Shown: positions 1-8,399 of the stretch, one piece after another
Layout of the letters: every line of letters starts with the position of its first letter
Numbering within the stretch: position 1 is the stretch's first letter
NCBI RefSeq assembly: GCF_001735805.1
Contig: NZ_CP017248.1
Span: forward strand, 806,001 to 870,000
Direction: 5' to 3'
Length of the DNA: 64,000 nt
DNA from: Streptomyces fodineus
GTDB lineage: Bacteria; Actinomycetota; Actinomycetes; Streptomycetales; Streptomycetaceae
The notes under the pieces: generated by a model
What the model was told of the DNA's origin: nothing
Seen by the model: the letters and a program-made list of their open reading frames with translations, nothing else
The model's database searches: none
Position numbers and translations under genes: made by a program

Positions 1-537
1 TGACCTGGACCTTCTCGGCCCGGGCGGGCCTGGGGCGGCTGCCCCGGGTCCGCCCTCGACGGCCAGCACCAGCTTCCGCAGCAGGTCCGCCAGTGTCCGG
101 CGCTCTGCTTCGGACAGCACGGAGAGCAGTGCGCCTTCGTCCGCGTCCTCCGCTGCCGCGTGCGCTTCGAACGCGGCGTGGCCGGCGTCGGTGAGCCGGA
201 CCCGGACGCGTCGGCGGTCGCCGGTCTCGTGGGTCCGCGTGATCAGCCCGGCCTCCTCGATCGGTCCCAGCCGGGCGGACAGCGCGCCCCTGGTCAGCCC
301 CAGTCGCTCGGCGAGCACGGACGGACTGGACTCGTACGGCGGCCCGGACCTGCGCAGCGTCAACAGGACCTTGTACTGCCAGTGCTTCAGACCGTCGGCG
401 TCCAGCACCTCCCGGCGGGCCTGCGAGGCGTGCCGGGCGACGATCATCAGCCGGGCGGCGATGGCCTCCCGCACCGGGTCCAGCCAGTCCAGCTCACGCG
501 CCCAGACGGCCACGTGCCGGTCCACCGAGTCCTGCAC
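1..537 (-). CDS. MarR-family transcriptional regulator (3' end cut by window)
   Basis: Winged-helix DNA-binding regulator of the MarR family, probably a dimeric repressor. Reading from a GTG at 537, the protein has a helical N-terminus, a winged helix around residues 50-110 (HWQYKVLLTL, then SVLAERLGLTRGALS) and the beta-wing signature GDRRRVRVRLTDAG. The start is chosen because GGGAGG lies six bases upstream. The frame stays open to base 1 (about 179 codons), so the C-terminus is outside the window. The last 20 visible residues are Gly/Pro/Arg-rich and unlike the family core. It is divergent from the TPR-like gene at 598 with only 60 bp between, so it probably controls that gene and itself. 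The ligand cannot be told. Confidence 0.9.
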   Translation of the reverse strand, partial: MQDSVDRHVAVWARELDWLDPVREAIAARLMIVARHASQARREVLDADGLKHWQYKVLLTLRRSGPPYESSPSVLAERLGLTRGALSARLGPIEEAGLITRTHETGDRRRVRVRLTDAGHAAFEAHAAAEDADEGALLSVLSEAERRTLADLLRKLVLAVEGGPGAAAPGPPGPRRSRS

Positions 538-597
538 TGTCTGCCTCCCGCAGTGGTTTTCTTGTGGATCATTTTTCGCCTAACTACTTTGCCGCAC
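538..597. promoter_or_regulatory. divergent intergenic region, candidate MarR operator
   Basis: This 60-bp gap separates the divergent starts at 537 and 598. It is unusually AT-rich for this genome between about 550 and 590 (ATTTTTCGCCTAACTACTTT), as expected of back-to-back promoters with a MarR site. I do not see a clean palindrome, so the operator is inferred from position only. Confidence 0.4.
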
Positions 598-1479
598 ATG
601 ACACATGCCACGCAGGCCTTCGTAGACGTCCCGCAACTCCTCGCCGCGGCACGGGAATTGAGCACCGCAGGCCGCTGGGAGCGAGCCGCGCTGCTGCTGG
701 ACTCGGTCACCGCCGGCGATCGCGCCGACCGCGCGCGGATCGTCCGGGCCCATGCCGAAGTGGCCCTGGACCGGGACTGGTTCGCCGGGACCGACACCGC
801 GGCCGCGCGGATCGAGGCGGCCGAGCGGGAGTTCCCGGACGGCGACTGGGACACCGGCTTCCTCCGGCTCAGACACACCTACGCCCGACTGCTCCACGTC
901 GCCGGCACCCTGTGTATCGGCCCGGCGGGCAAGGACCCCGAGGCGCTCGCCGCTCTGCGCGACCGGGCGCGGGACCTGTACGAACGGGCCCCGGACGAGG
1001 TGCGCCGGGGCTGGGCGGCGATGTATCGCGGGCTGATCGCCGACAACCACTTCGCCGACCGTACGACCGCCGCCGGGCACTACACGCGGGCCCTGCGGGC
1101 TGGTCAGGACGGAACCGACGATCTGCTGGCCCGCGAGGCGCTGCGGCACCTCGGGGACCACGACCGCGACGGCGGCGACCGGGAGCGGGCCGAGGAGCGC
1201 TGGTGCCGGGCCACCGAGCTCGGCGCCCGGGCCGGAGCGGTGCCCGGCACCCTTTCCCAGCAGTTGCTGCTGGCGGTACTGGCCCGGGACAAGGGCGACG
1301 AGGCGGGCGCCACGGCACTGGCGACGGAACTGGCCCGCTGGGCCGGGGCCATCGGCGCCGAGCGGCTACGGGCAAGTGCGACCGCATTCCTGACCGGCGC
1401 GGACCCCACATCACCGGGCCTGACCTCACCGGACCCGGCTACAGCGGCCACCGGGACGGCCCCGGCCCGGCGGGACTGA
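598..1479 (+). CDS. TPR-like hypothetical protein
   Basis: A 293-residue soluble, helix-rich protein with no signal peptide or membrane segment. Alternating small and charged residues in helical pairs (for example AAGHYTRALRAGQ and ALRHLGDHDRDGGDRERAEE) suggest tetratricopeptide-type repeats across most of its length, a scaffold that usually mediates protein contacts. Family assignment is weak because TPRs are degenerate. The ATG at 598 is chosen because the frame becomes protein-like there; the same frame is open further upstream but is only the antisense of the MarR gene. Its divergent MarR neighbour is the likely regulator. The last 25 residues are Pro/Thr/Ala-rich. Biological role unknown. 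Confidence 0.75.
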   Translation: MTHATQAFVDVPQLLAAARELSTAGRWERAALLLDSVTAGDRADRARIVRAHAEVALDRDWFAGTDTAAARIEAAEREFPDGDWDTGFLRLRHTYARLLHVAGTLCIGPAGKDPEALAALRDRARDLYERAPDEVRRGWAAMYRGLIADNHFADRTTAAGHYTRALRAGQDGTDDLLAREALRHLGDHDRDGGDRERAEERWCRATELGARAGAVPGTLSQQLLLAVLARDKGDEAGATALATELARWAGAIGAERLRASATAFLTGADPTSPGLTSPDPATAATGTAPARRD

Positions 1480-1588
1480 TCACGCCGGTACCGGGCGGGG
1501 CCGGCCCCATGACGATCGCGACCCTGCTGGAGCAGACCGTCGAGGCCGCCGCCCGGCAGCTCGGCGCACAGGCGGCGGCGCACCCGGG

Positions 1589-2578
1589 TCAGCGCAGCCA
1601 GGCGCTGTACTCCATGACGTCCCCGGCCTTCACCCCGTACCGGCGGTCGTCCCGGGTGAAGGTGGTCTCGAGGCCGAGGACGGCGCCGGTGCGCGGATCG
1701 AGGATCAGCATGCGCCGGGCGCCCGGGACGTCGTAGGCGTACGCCTGCCCCGGCCGCCCGAGCCGGTCCGTCACCTGCCCGGCCGGGCGCAAACCCTTGG
1801 CGTCGGCGAGGAGCCGGACCAGCGCGGCCGACTCATGGGCGCCGAGTGTCCAGTGGTCCAGCAACTCCTGGACGGCGTCCAGGAGTTCGGCGGTGGTCAG
1901 AGGGCCGGTTCCGGTGTGGGCCGTCTCGTCGAGGTAGGACCGCAGGGCGGCCGGATCGTGCGGGGGGCGCGCCTCGGGCGGGGCGTCGCTCCAGCTCGGC
2001 GGATAGCTGGTCCGGCTGAGCACATGGCCGTCCGCCACCAGGCGCGGCGTGTCGCCCTCGTCGGTGAGGACCGGGCGGCCGGGATGGCGCGGGTCGGTCG
2101 CCACGACGAGTTCGGTGTGGCTGTCGTCCGTGTGCCAGCGCACCACCCGCTCCTCGGGCAGGGTCACCGGTGGCTTGCCGTCGCTCATGCCGAGGCTCCA
2201 GGACTGCACATGGGTGCCCTTGCGCAGCCCGGGCGCACCGTCCGCGGCTGCGGCGGCGGCCAGTTCGGCCATCCGGTCCAGCGGTACGGCGACGGAGTGG
2301 GCCCGGACGGCCAGCGGCCGGGGCGCGGCGACGGCCGGCGCGCCGCTCGGGCCGCCGAGCACGGCGGTGAGCGTGGTGGCGAAGACGACGGCGGTGGCGG
2401 CGAGGCCCCACAGCAGCCGGGCCCGCGGGGTTCGGGGCCGGGAGGGCCGGTGACCGTCCTCACCCAGCAGCGACGCCAGCCGCCGCTCGGCGCCGTGGTC
2501 GAGCGGGCCGTCGCCGAAGTACGGGCCGTGGGCCGGGACCGGGTTGGCACTGCGGAGCAGGTCCAGTTCGTCAGGCAT
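1589..2578 (-). CDS. CU044_5270-family membrane protein paired with a sigma factor
   Basis: A 329-residue protein with an N-terminal cytosolic segment ([19 protein letters not shown]), one transmembrane helix at about residues 55-77 (LLWGLAATAVVFATTLTAVL) and a large extracytoplasmic domain. The layout and N-terminus match the actinobacterial CU044_5270 family, which is routinely encoded directly after an ECF-like sigma factor. An anti-sigma or accessory role is inferred from that linkage and is not demonstrated. The ATG lies inside the sigma gene (ATGCCTGA, 8-bp overlap), so translation is probably coupled. The extracytoplasmic part carries repeated beta-strand segments such as SHTELVVATDPRHPG, and no enzymatic motif was seen. 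Confidence 0.85.
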   Translation of the reverse strand: MPDELDLLRSANPVPAHGPYFGDGPLDHGAERRLASLLGEDGHRPSRPRTPRARLLWGLAATAVVFATTLTAVLGGPSGAPAVAAPRPLAVRAHSVAVPLDRMAELAAAAAADGAPGLRKGTHVQSWSLGMSDGKPPVTLPEERVVRWHTDDSHTELVVATDPRHPGRPVLTDEGDTPRLVADGHVLSRTSYPPSWSDAPPEARPPHDPAALRSYLDETAHTGTGPLTTAELLDAVQELLDHWTLGAHESAALVRLLADAKGLRPAGQVTDRLGRPGQAYAYDVPGARRMLILDPRTGAVLGLETTFTRDDRRYGVKAGDVMEYSAWLR

Positions 2579-3788
2579 GGCGGGGGTCCTTGCACAGGGG
2601 TACGCCGACGGGGGCGGCGGAAGCGGAATACGACGAGCACCGGCCGGGACCGCTCTCCCCAGCGGGCGTTTCCTCGTCGCCGAGGGCGGAAGCGGAGGGC
2701 CGCGTGCCGTCACCGGCGCCGGGCGCCCGCCCGGCTTGCGAGCCGGTCACAGGCGTCTCGCCGGACGTGCGGTGCCCGGATGGCGACAGACCCGCGGACT
2801 CCTCGGAAAAGGACCGGCGCCCGGGGAACACCGCACTGTCCGACGCCCCGGGAAGCACACCGTCATGGGAGCGGGACACGCCCACCCGCGCCCCAGGGCT
2901 CACCCGCTCATCGGGAGCCGACACGCCCCCAGACGCTCCGGAGAGCGACCGATCGCCGGAAGGCGGCACGCCCACCGGCGCCCCGGAACACGCCAGATGA
3001 CCGGCCGACGGCCCGCCCGCACACGCCTCACCACACGACCGACCACCAGAAGGCGGCACACCCACCAGCCCCCCGGAACACACCAGATGACCGGCCGACG
3101 GCCCGCCCGCACACGCCTCACCACACGACCGACCACCAGAAGGCGGCACACCCACCAGCCCCCCGGAACACACCAGATGACCGGCCGACGGCCCGCCCGC
3201 ACACGCTTCACCACGCGGCACGCCCTCCCCGGCCCCGGCCCCGGCTCGCGTCACATGGCCGGGCGGTGTGTCGGGAGTCGGCGCGGTTGGGCGCAGGCGG
3301 GCTATCTCCGTTCGCAGTCGGCGGCGGGCGCGGTGCAGGCGCATCGCCGCCGCGCGGCTGCCGCAGCCCAGCGCGACCGCGATCTGTCCGGCGTCCAGTT
3401 CCTCCCAGGCCGCGAGGCGCAGTACCTCCCGGTCGGCCGGGGAGAGCCGGTCCAGGGCCTCGTGCACCCAGGCGCCCGGCGCCTCCGTGTCCGGGCTGTC
3501 CACGATGTGCCGGCCGTGCGCGGCCTCGTCGTTGCCCAGCCGGTCCACCAGCCGGCGTCTGCGCCCGTATCCGCGTACCGCGTTCGCCAGGCAGTTGCGG
3601 GCCACCCCGTACAGCCAGGGCAGCGGCGCCTCCGGCAGGTCACGCCGGCGCCGCCAGGCGACCGTGAACACCTCCGCCACCACTTCCTCCACCTCGTCGG
3701 CCCGCCCGGGCAGCCGCCGCGCGACATAGCGGCTGACCGCCCAGTAGTGCTCGCGATAGGCAGCGGCGAAGATCTCGTCGTTGCTCAT
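2571..3788 (-). CDS. ECF-type RNA polymerase sigma factor with repetitive C-terminal tail
   Basis: A 405-residue sigma-70 family protein. Region 2 spans about residues 5-75 ([36 protein letters not shown]). Region 4 spans about 110-165 ([35 protein letters not shown]). Typical members end near residue 170-190. Here about 235 residues follow, low in complexity and rich in Gly/Ser/Pro, including two exact 30-residue repeats and flanking degenerate copies starting [18 protein letters not shown]. Each repeat brings three cysteines. The extension stays in frame and ends exactly where the partner gene starts, which argues that it is translated. Start ATG 3788 precedes the first conserved helix. Oriented divergently from ctaD at 3895. 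The target regulon is unknown. Confidence 0.88.
   Translation of the reverse strand: MSNDEIFAAAYREHYWAVSRYVARRLPGRADEVEEVVAEVFTVAWRRRRDLPEAPLPWLYGVARNCLANAVRGYGRRRRLVDRLGNDEAAHGRHIVDSPDTEAPGAWVHEALDRLSPADREVLRLAAWEELDAGQIAVALGCGSRAAAMRLHRARRRLRTEIARLRPTAPTPDTPPGHVTRAGAGAGEGVPRGEACAGGPSAGHLVCSGGLVGVPPSGGRSCGEACAGGPSAGHLVCSGGLVGVPPSGGRSCGEACAGGPSAGHLACSGAPVGVPPSGDRSLSGASGGVSAPDERVSPGARVGVSRSHDGVLPGASDSAVFPGRRSFSEESAGLSPSGHRTSGETPVTGSQAGRAPGAGDGTRPSASALGDEETPAGESGPGRCSSYSASAAPVGVPLCKDPRHA
2947..3210. repeat. 90-bp in-frame tandem repeat inside the sigma-factor gene
   Basis: Two perfect 90-bp copies lie at 3001-3090 and 3091-3180. A truncated third copy begins at 3181 (identical for about 26 bases), and a diverged partial copy covers about 2947-3000. 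The 90-bp period preserves the reading frame (30 residues). Exact identity of the two copies indicates recent duplication or active homogenisation. Confidence 0.93.
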
Positions 3789-3894
3789 GTTCCGTTCGTG
3801 TCCGGCACCGCCCGGATCGTCACACCCTTCTTCCGTGATGCTCCTCGCGTCGTCCGAGTGTGACCGGTGGGCCGGGCACGGACACAGGCGGGGC

Positions 3895-5529
3895 GTGAAG
3901 AGGATCAGAGACATCAGGGGCACCACGGCCGTGCGGTGGCTGACCACCACCGATCACAAGACGATCGGAACGCTCTATTTGGTCACCGCGTTCGCGTTCT
4001 TCCTGATCGGTGGAGTGATGGCGCTGCTCATGCGCGCCGAGCTGGCCCGGCCGGGCCTGCAGATCATGTCGAACGAGCAGTTCAACCAGGCGTTCACGAT
4101 GCACGGCACGATCATGCTGCTGATGTTCGCGACCCCGCTGTTCGCCGGCTTCACCAACTGGATCATGCCGCTGCAGATCGGCGCCCCGGACGTGGCGTTC
4201 CCGCGGCTGAACATGTTCGCCTACTGGCTGTACCTGTTCGGCTCGCTCATCGCGGTGGGCGGCTTCCTCACCCCGCAGGGCGCGGCCGACTTCGGCTGGT
4301 TCGCCTACTCCCCGCTGTCGGACGCGGTCCGCAGCCCGGGTGTCGGCGCCGACATGTGGATCATGGGGCTCGCCTTCTCCGGCTTCGGCACCATCCTCGG
4401 CTCGGTCAACTTCATCACCACGATCATCTGCATGCGTGCCCCGGGCATGACCATGTTCCGCATGCCGATCTTCGTGTGGAACGTGCTGCTGACCGCCGTG
4501 CTGGTCCTGCTGGCCTTCCCGGTCCTGGCGGCCGCGCTGTTCGCGCTGGAGGCGGACCGCAAGTTCGGCGCCCATGTCTTCGACGCCACCAACGGCGGAG
4601 CCCTGCTGTGGCAACACCTCTTCTGGTTCTTCGGCCATCCCGAGGTGTACATCATCGCGCTGCCGTTCTTCGGCATCATCTCCGAAGTGATCCCGGTGTT
4701 CTCCCGTAAGCCGATGTTCGGCTACATGGGTCTGATCGCCGCGACCATCTCCATCGCCGGTCTGTCCGTGACCGTGTGGGCCCACCACATGTACGTCACC
4801 GGCGGTGTGCTGCTGCCGTTCTTCTCCTTCATGACGTTCCTGATCGCCGTCCCCACCGGTGTGAAGTTCTTCAACTGGATCGGCACGATGTGGAAGGGCT
4901 CGCTGTCCTTCGAAACGCCGATGCTGTGGGTGATGGGTTTCCTCGTCACGTTCGTCTTCGGCGGACTGACGGGGGTCATGCTCGCCTCGCCGCCGATCGA
5001 TTTCGCGACCTCCGACAGCTATTTCGTGGTGGCCCACTTCCACTACGTGATCTTCGGCACAGTGGTGTTCGCGATGTTCTCCGGCTTCCACTTCTGGTGG
5101 CCGAAGATGACCGGCAAGATGCTCGACGAGCGCCTCGGCAAGATCACCTTCTGGACGCTGTTCATCGGTTTCCACGGCACGTTCCTCGTCCAGCACTGGC
5201 TGGGCACGAACGGGATGCAGCGCCGGATTCCCGACTACCTCGCGGCGGAAGGGCTCACCACGCTCAACACGGTCTCGACGATCTTCTCGTTCCTGCTCGG
5301 CTCCTCCGTGCTCCCGTTCTTCTACAACGTCTGGAAGACGGCCAAGTACGGCGAGCGGGTCGGGAGCGACGACCCATGGGGTTACGGCCGTTCGCTCGAG
5401 TGGGCGACCTCCTGCCCGCCGCCCCGGCACAACTTCCTCACCCTGCCGCGGATCCGCAGCGAGTCCCCGGCGTTCGACCTGCACCACCCCGAAGCGACGC
5501 TCTCCGAGCGGGAGTTGAGCGCGCGATGA
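3895..5529 (+). CDS. ctaD: cytochrome c oxidase subunit I (first copy)
   Basis: Heme-copper oxidase catalytic subunit of the aa3 type: a membrane protein with 12 expected helices that reduces O2 to water and pumps protons. The 544-residue length fits. Seen in sequence: heme a ligand His70 in MHGTIM; CuB ligand His248 and cross-linked Tyr252 in GHPEVY; CuB ligands His297-His298 in WAHHMY; heme a3/a ligands His381 and His383 in HFHYVIFG. The GTG at 3895 after an AGGCGGGG ribosome-binding site is preferred over the upstream in-frame ATG at 3781, which lies inside the divergent sigma gene. It has no ctaC, ctaE or ctaF beside it, so it is probably an accessory paralogue; a second ctaD lies at 32344. 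Confidence 0.95.
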   Translation: MKRIRDIRGTTAVRWLTTTDHKTIGTLYLVTAFAFFLIGGVMALLMRAELARPGLQIMSNEQFNQAFTMHGTIMLLMFATPLFAGFTNWIMPLQIGAPDVAFPRLNMFAYWLYLFGSLIAVGGFLTPQGAADFGWFAYSPLSDAVRSPGVGADMWIMGLAFSGFGTILGSVNFITTIICMRAPGMTMFRMPIFVWNVLLTAVLVLLAFPVLAAALFALEADRKFGAHVFDATNGGALLWQHLFWFFGHPEVYIIALPFFGIISEVIPVFSRKPMFGYMGLIAATISIAGLSVTVWAHHMYVTGGVLLPFFSFMTFLIAVPTGVKFFNWIGTMWKGSLSFETPMLWVMGFLVTFVFGGLTGVMLASPPIDFATSDSYFVVAHFHYVIFGTVVFAMFSGFHFWWPKMTGKMLDERLGKITFWTLFIGFHGTFLVQHWLGTNGMQRRIPDYLAAEGLTTLNTVSTIFSFLLGSSVLPFFYNVWKTAKYGERVGSDDPWGYGRSLEWATSCPPPRHNFLTLPRIRSESPAFDLHHPEATLSERELSAR

Positions 5530-6440
5530 CGGCGGAGGACGAACGGGTGCTGGTCCGGGAGATCGAGGGGCACCTGCTGCTCGCCGCCGCACGGGAGGAG
5601 GGCCGTACGGCGGCGGCGCGCACCGCGTCCCGGCTGGGCTGGCTCACCGATACCCAGCGGGACGCGCTGGAGCGGGAGTTCGAGGCCGAGTACCTGACGC
5701 TGTCCCGTCTGTCCTGGCAGCGCACGGCCGCACGGGCCGAGGAACTGCGCCGGACGTACGAGACGCGGTACCGGGCACTGCGGCTGCGCCTGCTGGCGTG
5801 GCTGCTGTTCGGGTGTGCGGTGCTCGCGGCGGCGGGTCTGTTGGTGGTGTCCGTCGCCGCTTGGGTGCGCCGCGAATCAGGTCCTGGACCACTTCTGGTC
5901 GGCGCCGCCGTTGCAGTCCCACAGCTCGGCCTGGGTGCCGTTGGTGATCGTGTTGTCGTCGGGCTGGGCAGCGCCACCGTGCCGGACGCCGGCCGGCTGA
6001 GCGCGCAGGTGGTCGCGGCGTTGCGGCGGGCCGGGCTGCGCGGGGTGATCCAGCGCGGCTGGGGCGGGCTCGCGGCCGACGGCGACGACGTGCTGACCAT
6101 CGACGAGGTACCGCACGCGCTGCTCTTCCCGCACATGGCCGCGGTCGTCCACCACGCGGGCGCGGGGACGACCGCGGCGGGGCTGCGCGCCGGGGTGCCG
6201 GCCGTGCCGGTGCCGGTCCGGTTCGACGCGGGCTTCTGGTCCGCGCGGCTGGTGGCACTGGGGATCGCCCCGGCCGTCGTACCGCTGCGCCGCCTGGCGG
6301 TGGACGCCCTGGCCTCGGCGCTCGTACGGGCCACCCGTGAGCCGCAGTACCGGGAGCGGGCGTGCGCCCTGGGCGCCCGCGTCCGCGACGAGGACGGTGC
6401 GGCCCCGGTACCGGCGGCGCTGGACCGGCTCGGCGGCTGA
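5526..6440 (+). CDS. chimeric ORF: membrane-anchored coiled-coil protein fused to gene remnants
   Basis: A 304-codon frame whose ATG overlaps the ctaD stop (ATGA). Residues 1-117 form a plausible native protein: a charged helical region ([20 protein letters not shown]) followed by one transmembrane helix ([20 protein letters not shown]). Residues 118-143 are the antisense reading of a ricin-type lectin fragment. From residue about 144 to the stop, the sequence is the C-terminal nucleotide-sugar-binding half of a GT28/UGT-like glycosyltransferase ([35 protein letters not shown]). Such a fusion is not a known architecture, so I read it as a degraded junction in which the original small ctaD-linked membrane gene lost its own end. 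It may still be translated because it is coupled to ctaD. Confidence 0.6.
   Translation: MTAEDERVLVREIEGHLLLAAAREEGRTAAARTASRLGWLTDTQRDALEREFEAEYLTLSRLSWQRTAARAEELRRTYETRYRALRLRLLAWLLFGCAVLAAAGLLVVSVAAWVRRESGPGPLLVGAAVAVPQLGLGAVGDRVVVGLGSATVPDAGRLSAQVVAALRRAGLRGVIQRGWGGLAADGDDVLTIDEVPHALLFPHMAAVVHHAGAGTTAAGLRAGVPAVPVPVRFDAGFWSARLVALGIAPAVVPLRRLAVDALASALVRATREPQYRERACALGARVRDEDGAAPVPAALDRLGG
5877..5951 (-). pseudogene. remnant of a ricin B-type lectin domain
   Basis: On the minus strand about 25 codons read [19 protein letters not shown] and then a TGA stop at 5877-5879. This is the QxW-type motif of ricin B-like carbohydrate-binding domains, often found at the C-terminus of secreted glycosidases. 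No upstream domain, start or signal peptide exists: beyond about 5951 the minus strand is only the antisense of the glycosyltransferase fragment. It is therefore a stranded 3' end of a lost gene. Confidence 0.65.
5955..6440 (+). pseudogene. C-terminal remnant of a UGT/GT28-like glycosyltransferase
   Basis: About 160 codons match the C-terminal domain of actinobacterial UDP-glycosyltransferases related to sterol glucosyltransferases. The domain starts at the VGLGSATVP strand, continues with [10 protein letters not shown], and carries the donor-binding signature with His-His-Ala-Gly-Ala-Gly-Thr around 6151-6174. The whole N-terminal acceptor-binding domain (roughly 200-230 residues) is missing. 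It stays in frame with the upstream membrane protein and is scored separately to mark the origin of the fragment. Confidence 0.7.
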
Positions 6441-6469
6441 CGCGTCCGCCGGAACCGGCCCGCGGGGAT

Positions 6470-7495
6470 TCAGCCGTTGGTGAGCACCATCCGGAAGCGG
6501 GCGCCGCCGGAGAGCATCTTCTGGTAGGCCGCTTCCACGTCGTCCAGCGGTGCGGTCTCGGTCATCGGGCGAATGCCGTGCAGGGCGCTGAACTCCATGG
6601 TGTCCTCGACGTCCTGCGCGGTGCCCGAGGGGTGACCGCGCACGACCCGGGCGCTCATCAGCAGCTGGACCGGGCTGATGCCCAGCGGTTCGGTGTCCGC
6701 GCCGATGGCCACCAGCTCGCCGCGCGGCGCCAGGCCGTCCACGGTGGCCGTGATCGCCGCGGAGCTGCCCGCGGTGGCCAGCACGACCTTGGCGCCGCCC
6801 AGGGACTGCAGGGACTCGGCGACCGGGGTGCTGGAGGTGCTGTCGACGTAGTGGTGGGCGCCCAGCTGCTTGGCGAAGTCGGCCTTCTCCGCGCCCCGGG
6901 CGATCGCCACGGTCTCGAAGCCCATCGCCACCGCGTACTGCACCCCGAGGTGGCCGAGCCCGCCGAGGCCGAGCACCGCGACCAGGTCCCCGGGCCGGGC
7001 GGAGCTGCGCCGCAGCCCGTTGAACGTGGTCACGCCCGCGCAGGCCATGGGTCCGGCATCGACCGCCGCGAGGGCGTCGGGGATCCGGGCCAGGGCGTCG
7101 ACGGGCACGATCGTCTTCTCCGCGAAGCCGCCGTCGTAGGCCCATCCCGGGGTCTTCATGGCGGTGCACACGATGAAGTCGCCCTGCCGGCAGGGCTTGC
7201 AGTGGCCGCAGCTGCCGCCGAACCAGCCGACCGCGACCCGGTCACCGACCTTCCAGCCCCGTTCCAGCACGCCCTGGCCGAGCTCTTCGACCTGCCCGGC
7301 GATCTCGTGGCCGGGCACCTCGGGGAACGTCACGCCCGGTAGTCCGCCGCTCACGAACATGACGTCACTGTGGCAGATCCCGCACGCCTCCACCGCGATC
7401 CTCACCTGGCCGGGCCCGGGCTGCGGCACCTCTCGCTCGGCGAGCTCGAACGTGCCGTTCGGGGCGGTCACCTGCGCGACTCGATACGTACTCAT
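6470..7495 (-). CDS. zinc-dependent alcohol dehydrogenase (MDR family)
   Basis: A 341-residue medium-chain dehydrogenase/reductase that oxidises an alcohol or reduces an aldehyde with NAD(P)(H). Catalytic zinc ligands are visible: Cys41 in CGICHSD, His63-Glu64 in PGHEIAG and Cys152 in ACAGVTT. The structural zinc lobe has Cys96, Cys99, Cys102 and Cys110. The Rossmann fold starts at GLGGLGHLG (about 176-184). Start ATG 7495 gives the usual N-terminus. It lies 91 bp downstream of a TetR gene on the same strand, which probably forms an operon with it and controls it. The physiological substrate cannot be told. A role in detoxifying aldehydes is only a family-level possibility. Confidence 0.93.
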   Translation of the reverse strand: MSTYRVAQVTAPNGTFELAEREVPQPGPGQVRIAVEACGICHSDVMFVSGGLPGVTFPEVPGHEIAGQVEELGQGVLERGWKVGDRVAVGWFGGSCGHCKPCRQGDFIVCTAMKTPGWAYDGGFAEKTIVPVDALARIPDALAAVDAGPMACAGVTTFNGLRRSSARPGDLVAVLGLGGLGHLGVQYAVAMGFETVAIARGAEKADFAKQLGAHHYVDSTSSTPVAESLQSLGGAKVVLATAGSSAAITATVDGLAPRGELVAIGADTEPLGISPVQLLMSARVVRGHPSGTAQDVEDTMEFSALHGIRPMTETAPLDDVEAAYQKMLSGGARFRMVLTNG

Positions 7496-7586
7496 GCGCT
7501 TCTCCGGAGAACGGGTACTTCGGGCCCCCGTCCAGCACACCAGTTCCGGGCCGATCGCGCGCGCCGAGCCCCCTTCGGCCCCGCGG

Positions 7587-8249
7587 TCACCCGCCCCGGG
7601 GGCGCCAGCCCTCCGGCCGGAGTATGCCGAGCAGGAGCCGCACCAGCTCGTCCACCACCTCGTCCAGCGTGGCGTCCACCCAGCCGGCGCTCCAGTCGTG
7701 CAGGAGGCCGTTGACGCTGCCGATGAACGCCGTCGCCGCCAGGCGGTAGTCACGGGGCGCCGCCTCGCCGCGTGCCACGGCCGCGTCCGCCTCGGCGCGG
7801 ATGAGGTCGACCCAGCGGGCCCGGCGGGCCAGGCGCTGCTCCTCCAGCCGGGGGCTGACGCCGATGATCTCCACGAACGTGATGCGGATGCGGCGCGGGT
7901 CGCAGGTGACATCGTGGGCGTAGGCCCGGAAGAGCACGGCGGCACGCTCGGCCAGCGGCAGACCGTCCGCCGTGGCGAGGGCGTCCAGTACCGCCTGTTC
8001 GGCCCAGCCGTTGACCTGGAGGTGCAGCGCGGCGAGAGCGTCCTCCAGGGTGCGGAACTCCTCGTAGAACTGACGGGTGGACAGGCCGGCGGCCTGGCTC
8101 AGCGCGGCGACCGTCGTCGCCCGGTAGCCGGGTGCGCCGCCGAACAGCTCCAGGGCGGCGTCCAGGAAACGCCGGCGCCGCTCGGCCTGCCGTTCCTCGG
8201 CGGACCGGCCGCCGTAGCGGCCCGTCGGCGCTTTGAGCCTGCCCGTCAC
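7587..8249 (-). CDS. TetR-family transcriptional regulator
   Basis: A 220-residue regulator with a TetR helix-turn-helix at about residues 20-65 (RFLDAALELFGGAPGYRATT, then SQAAGLSTRQFYEEF) and a helical ligand-binding C-terminal domain. The GTG at 8249 is chosen because GGAGGGG stands four bases upstream; a longer frame to 8270 lacks such a site. It precedes the alcohol dehydrogenase on the same strand and is divergent from the secreted beta-propeller gene at 8400. A TTACT-TTGC-AGTAA palindrome in that gap (8322-8337) is a good candidate for its operator, so it may regulate in both directions. Confidence 0.9.
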   Translation of the reverse strand: MTGRLKAPTGRYGGRSAEERQAERRRRFLDAALELFGGAPGYRATTVAALSQAAGLSTRQFYEEFRTLEDALAALHLQVNGWAEQAVLDALATADGLPLAERAAVLFRAYAHDVTCDPRRIRITFVEIIGVSPRLEEQRLARRARWVDLIRAEADAAVARGEAAPRDYRLAATAFIGSVNGLLHDWSAGWVDATLDEVVDELVRLLLGILRPEGWRPRGG

Positions 8250-8280
8250 GTGTCCCCTCCGTCCGCCCACCGGTCACCCA

Positions 8281-8337
8281 ATCTTGTCGTGCACACATCT
8301 TGTCGCGAAGGCGGTTCGGTCCTTACTTTGCAGTAAG
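8281..8337. promoter_or_regulatory. candidate TetR operator and direct repeats
   Basis: The gap between the divergent TetR (start 8249) and beta-propeller (start 8400) genes holds a perfect 16-bp palindrome, CTTACTTTGCAGTAAG, at 8322-8337. This is the TTAC/GTAA style common for TetR-family sites. A 9-bp direct repeat ATCTTGTCG occurs at 8281-8289 and 8297-8305, 16 bp apart. Binding by the neighbouring TetR protein is inferred from position. Confidence 0.5.
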
Positions 8338-8399
8338 TTCGCTGTGAATGCGCCCGTGTTCAGACTCCCCGCACACTTCCCCGAGGAAAGAGAGCAGTC

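Noticed and set aside
1510..1736. Possible short plus-strand gene starting MTIATLLEQTVEAAARQLGA
   Set aside because: The first 30 residues look protein-like, but the frame then runs antisense through the conserved end of the CU044_5270 gene. There is no good ribosome-binding site. It could be a truncated remnant, but support is too weak.
2947..3210. Possible CRISPR-like array
   Set aside because: The 90-bp units are contiguous without spacers and keep the reading frame of the sigma factor, so they are intragenic tandem repeats.
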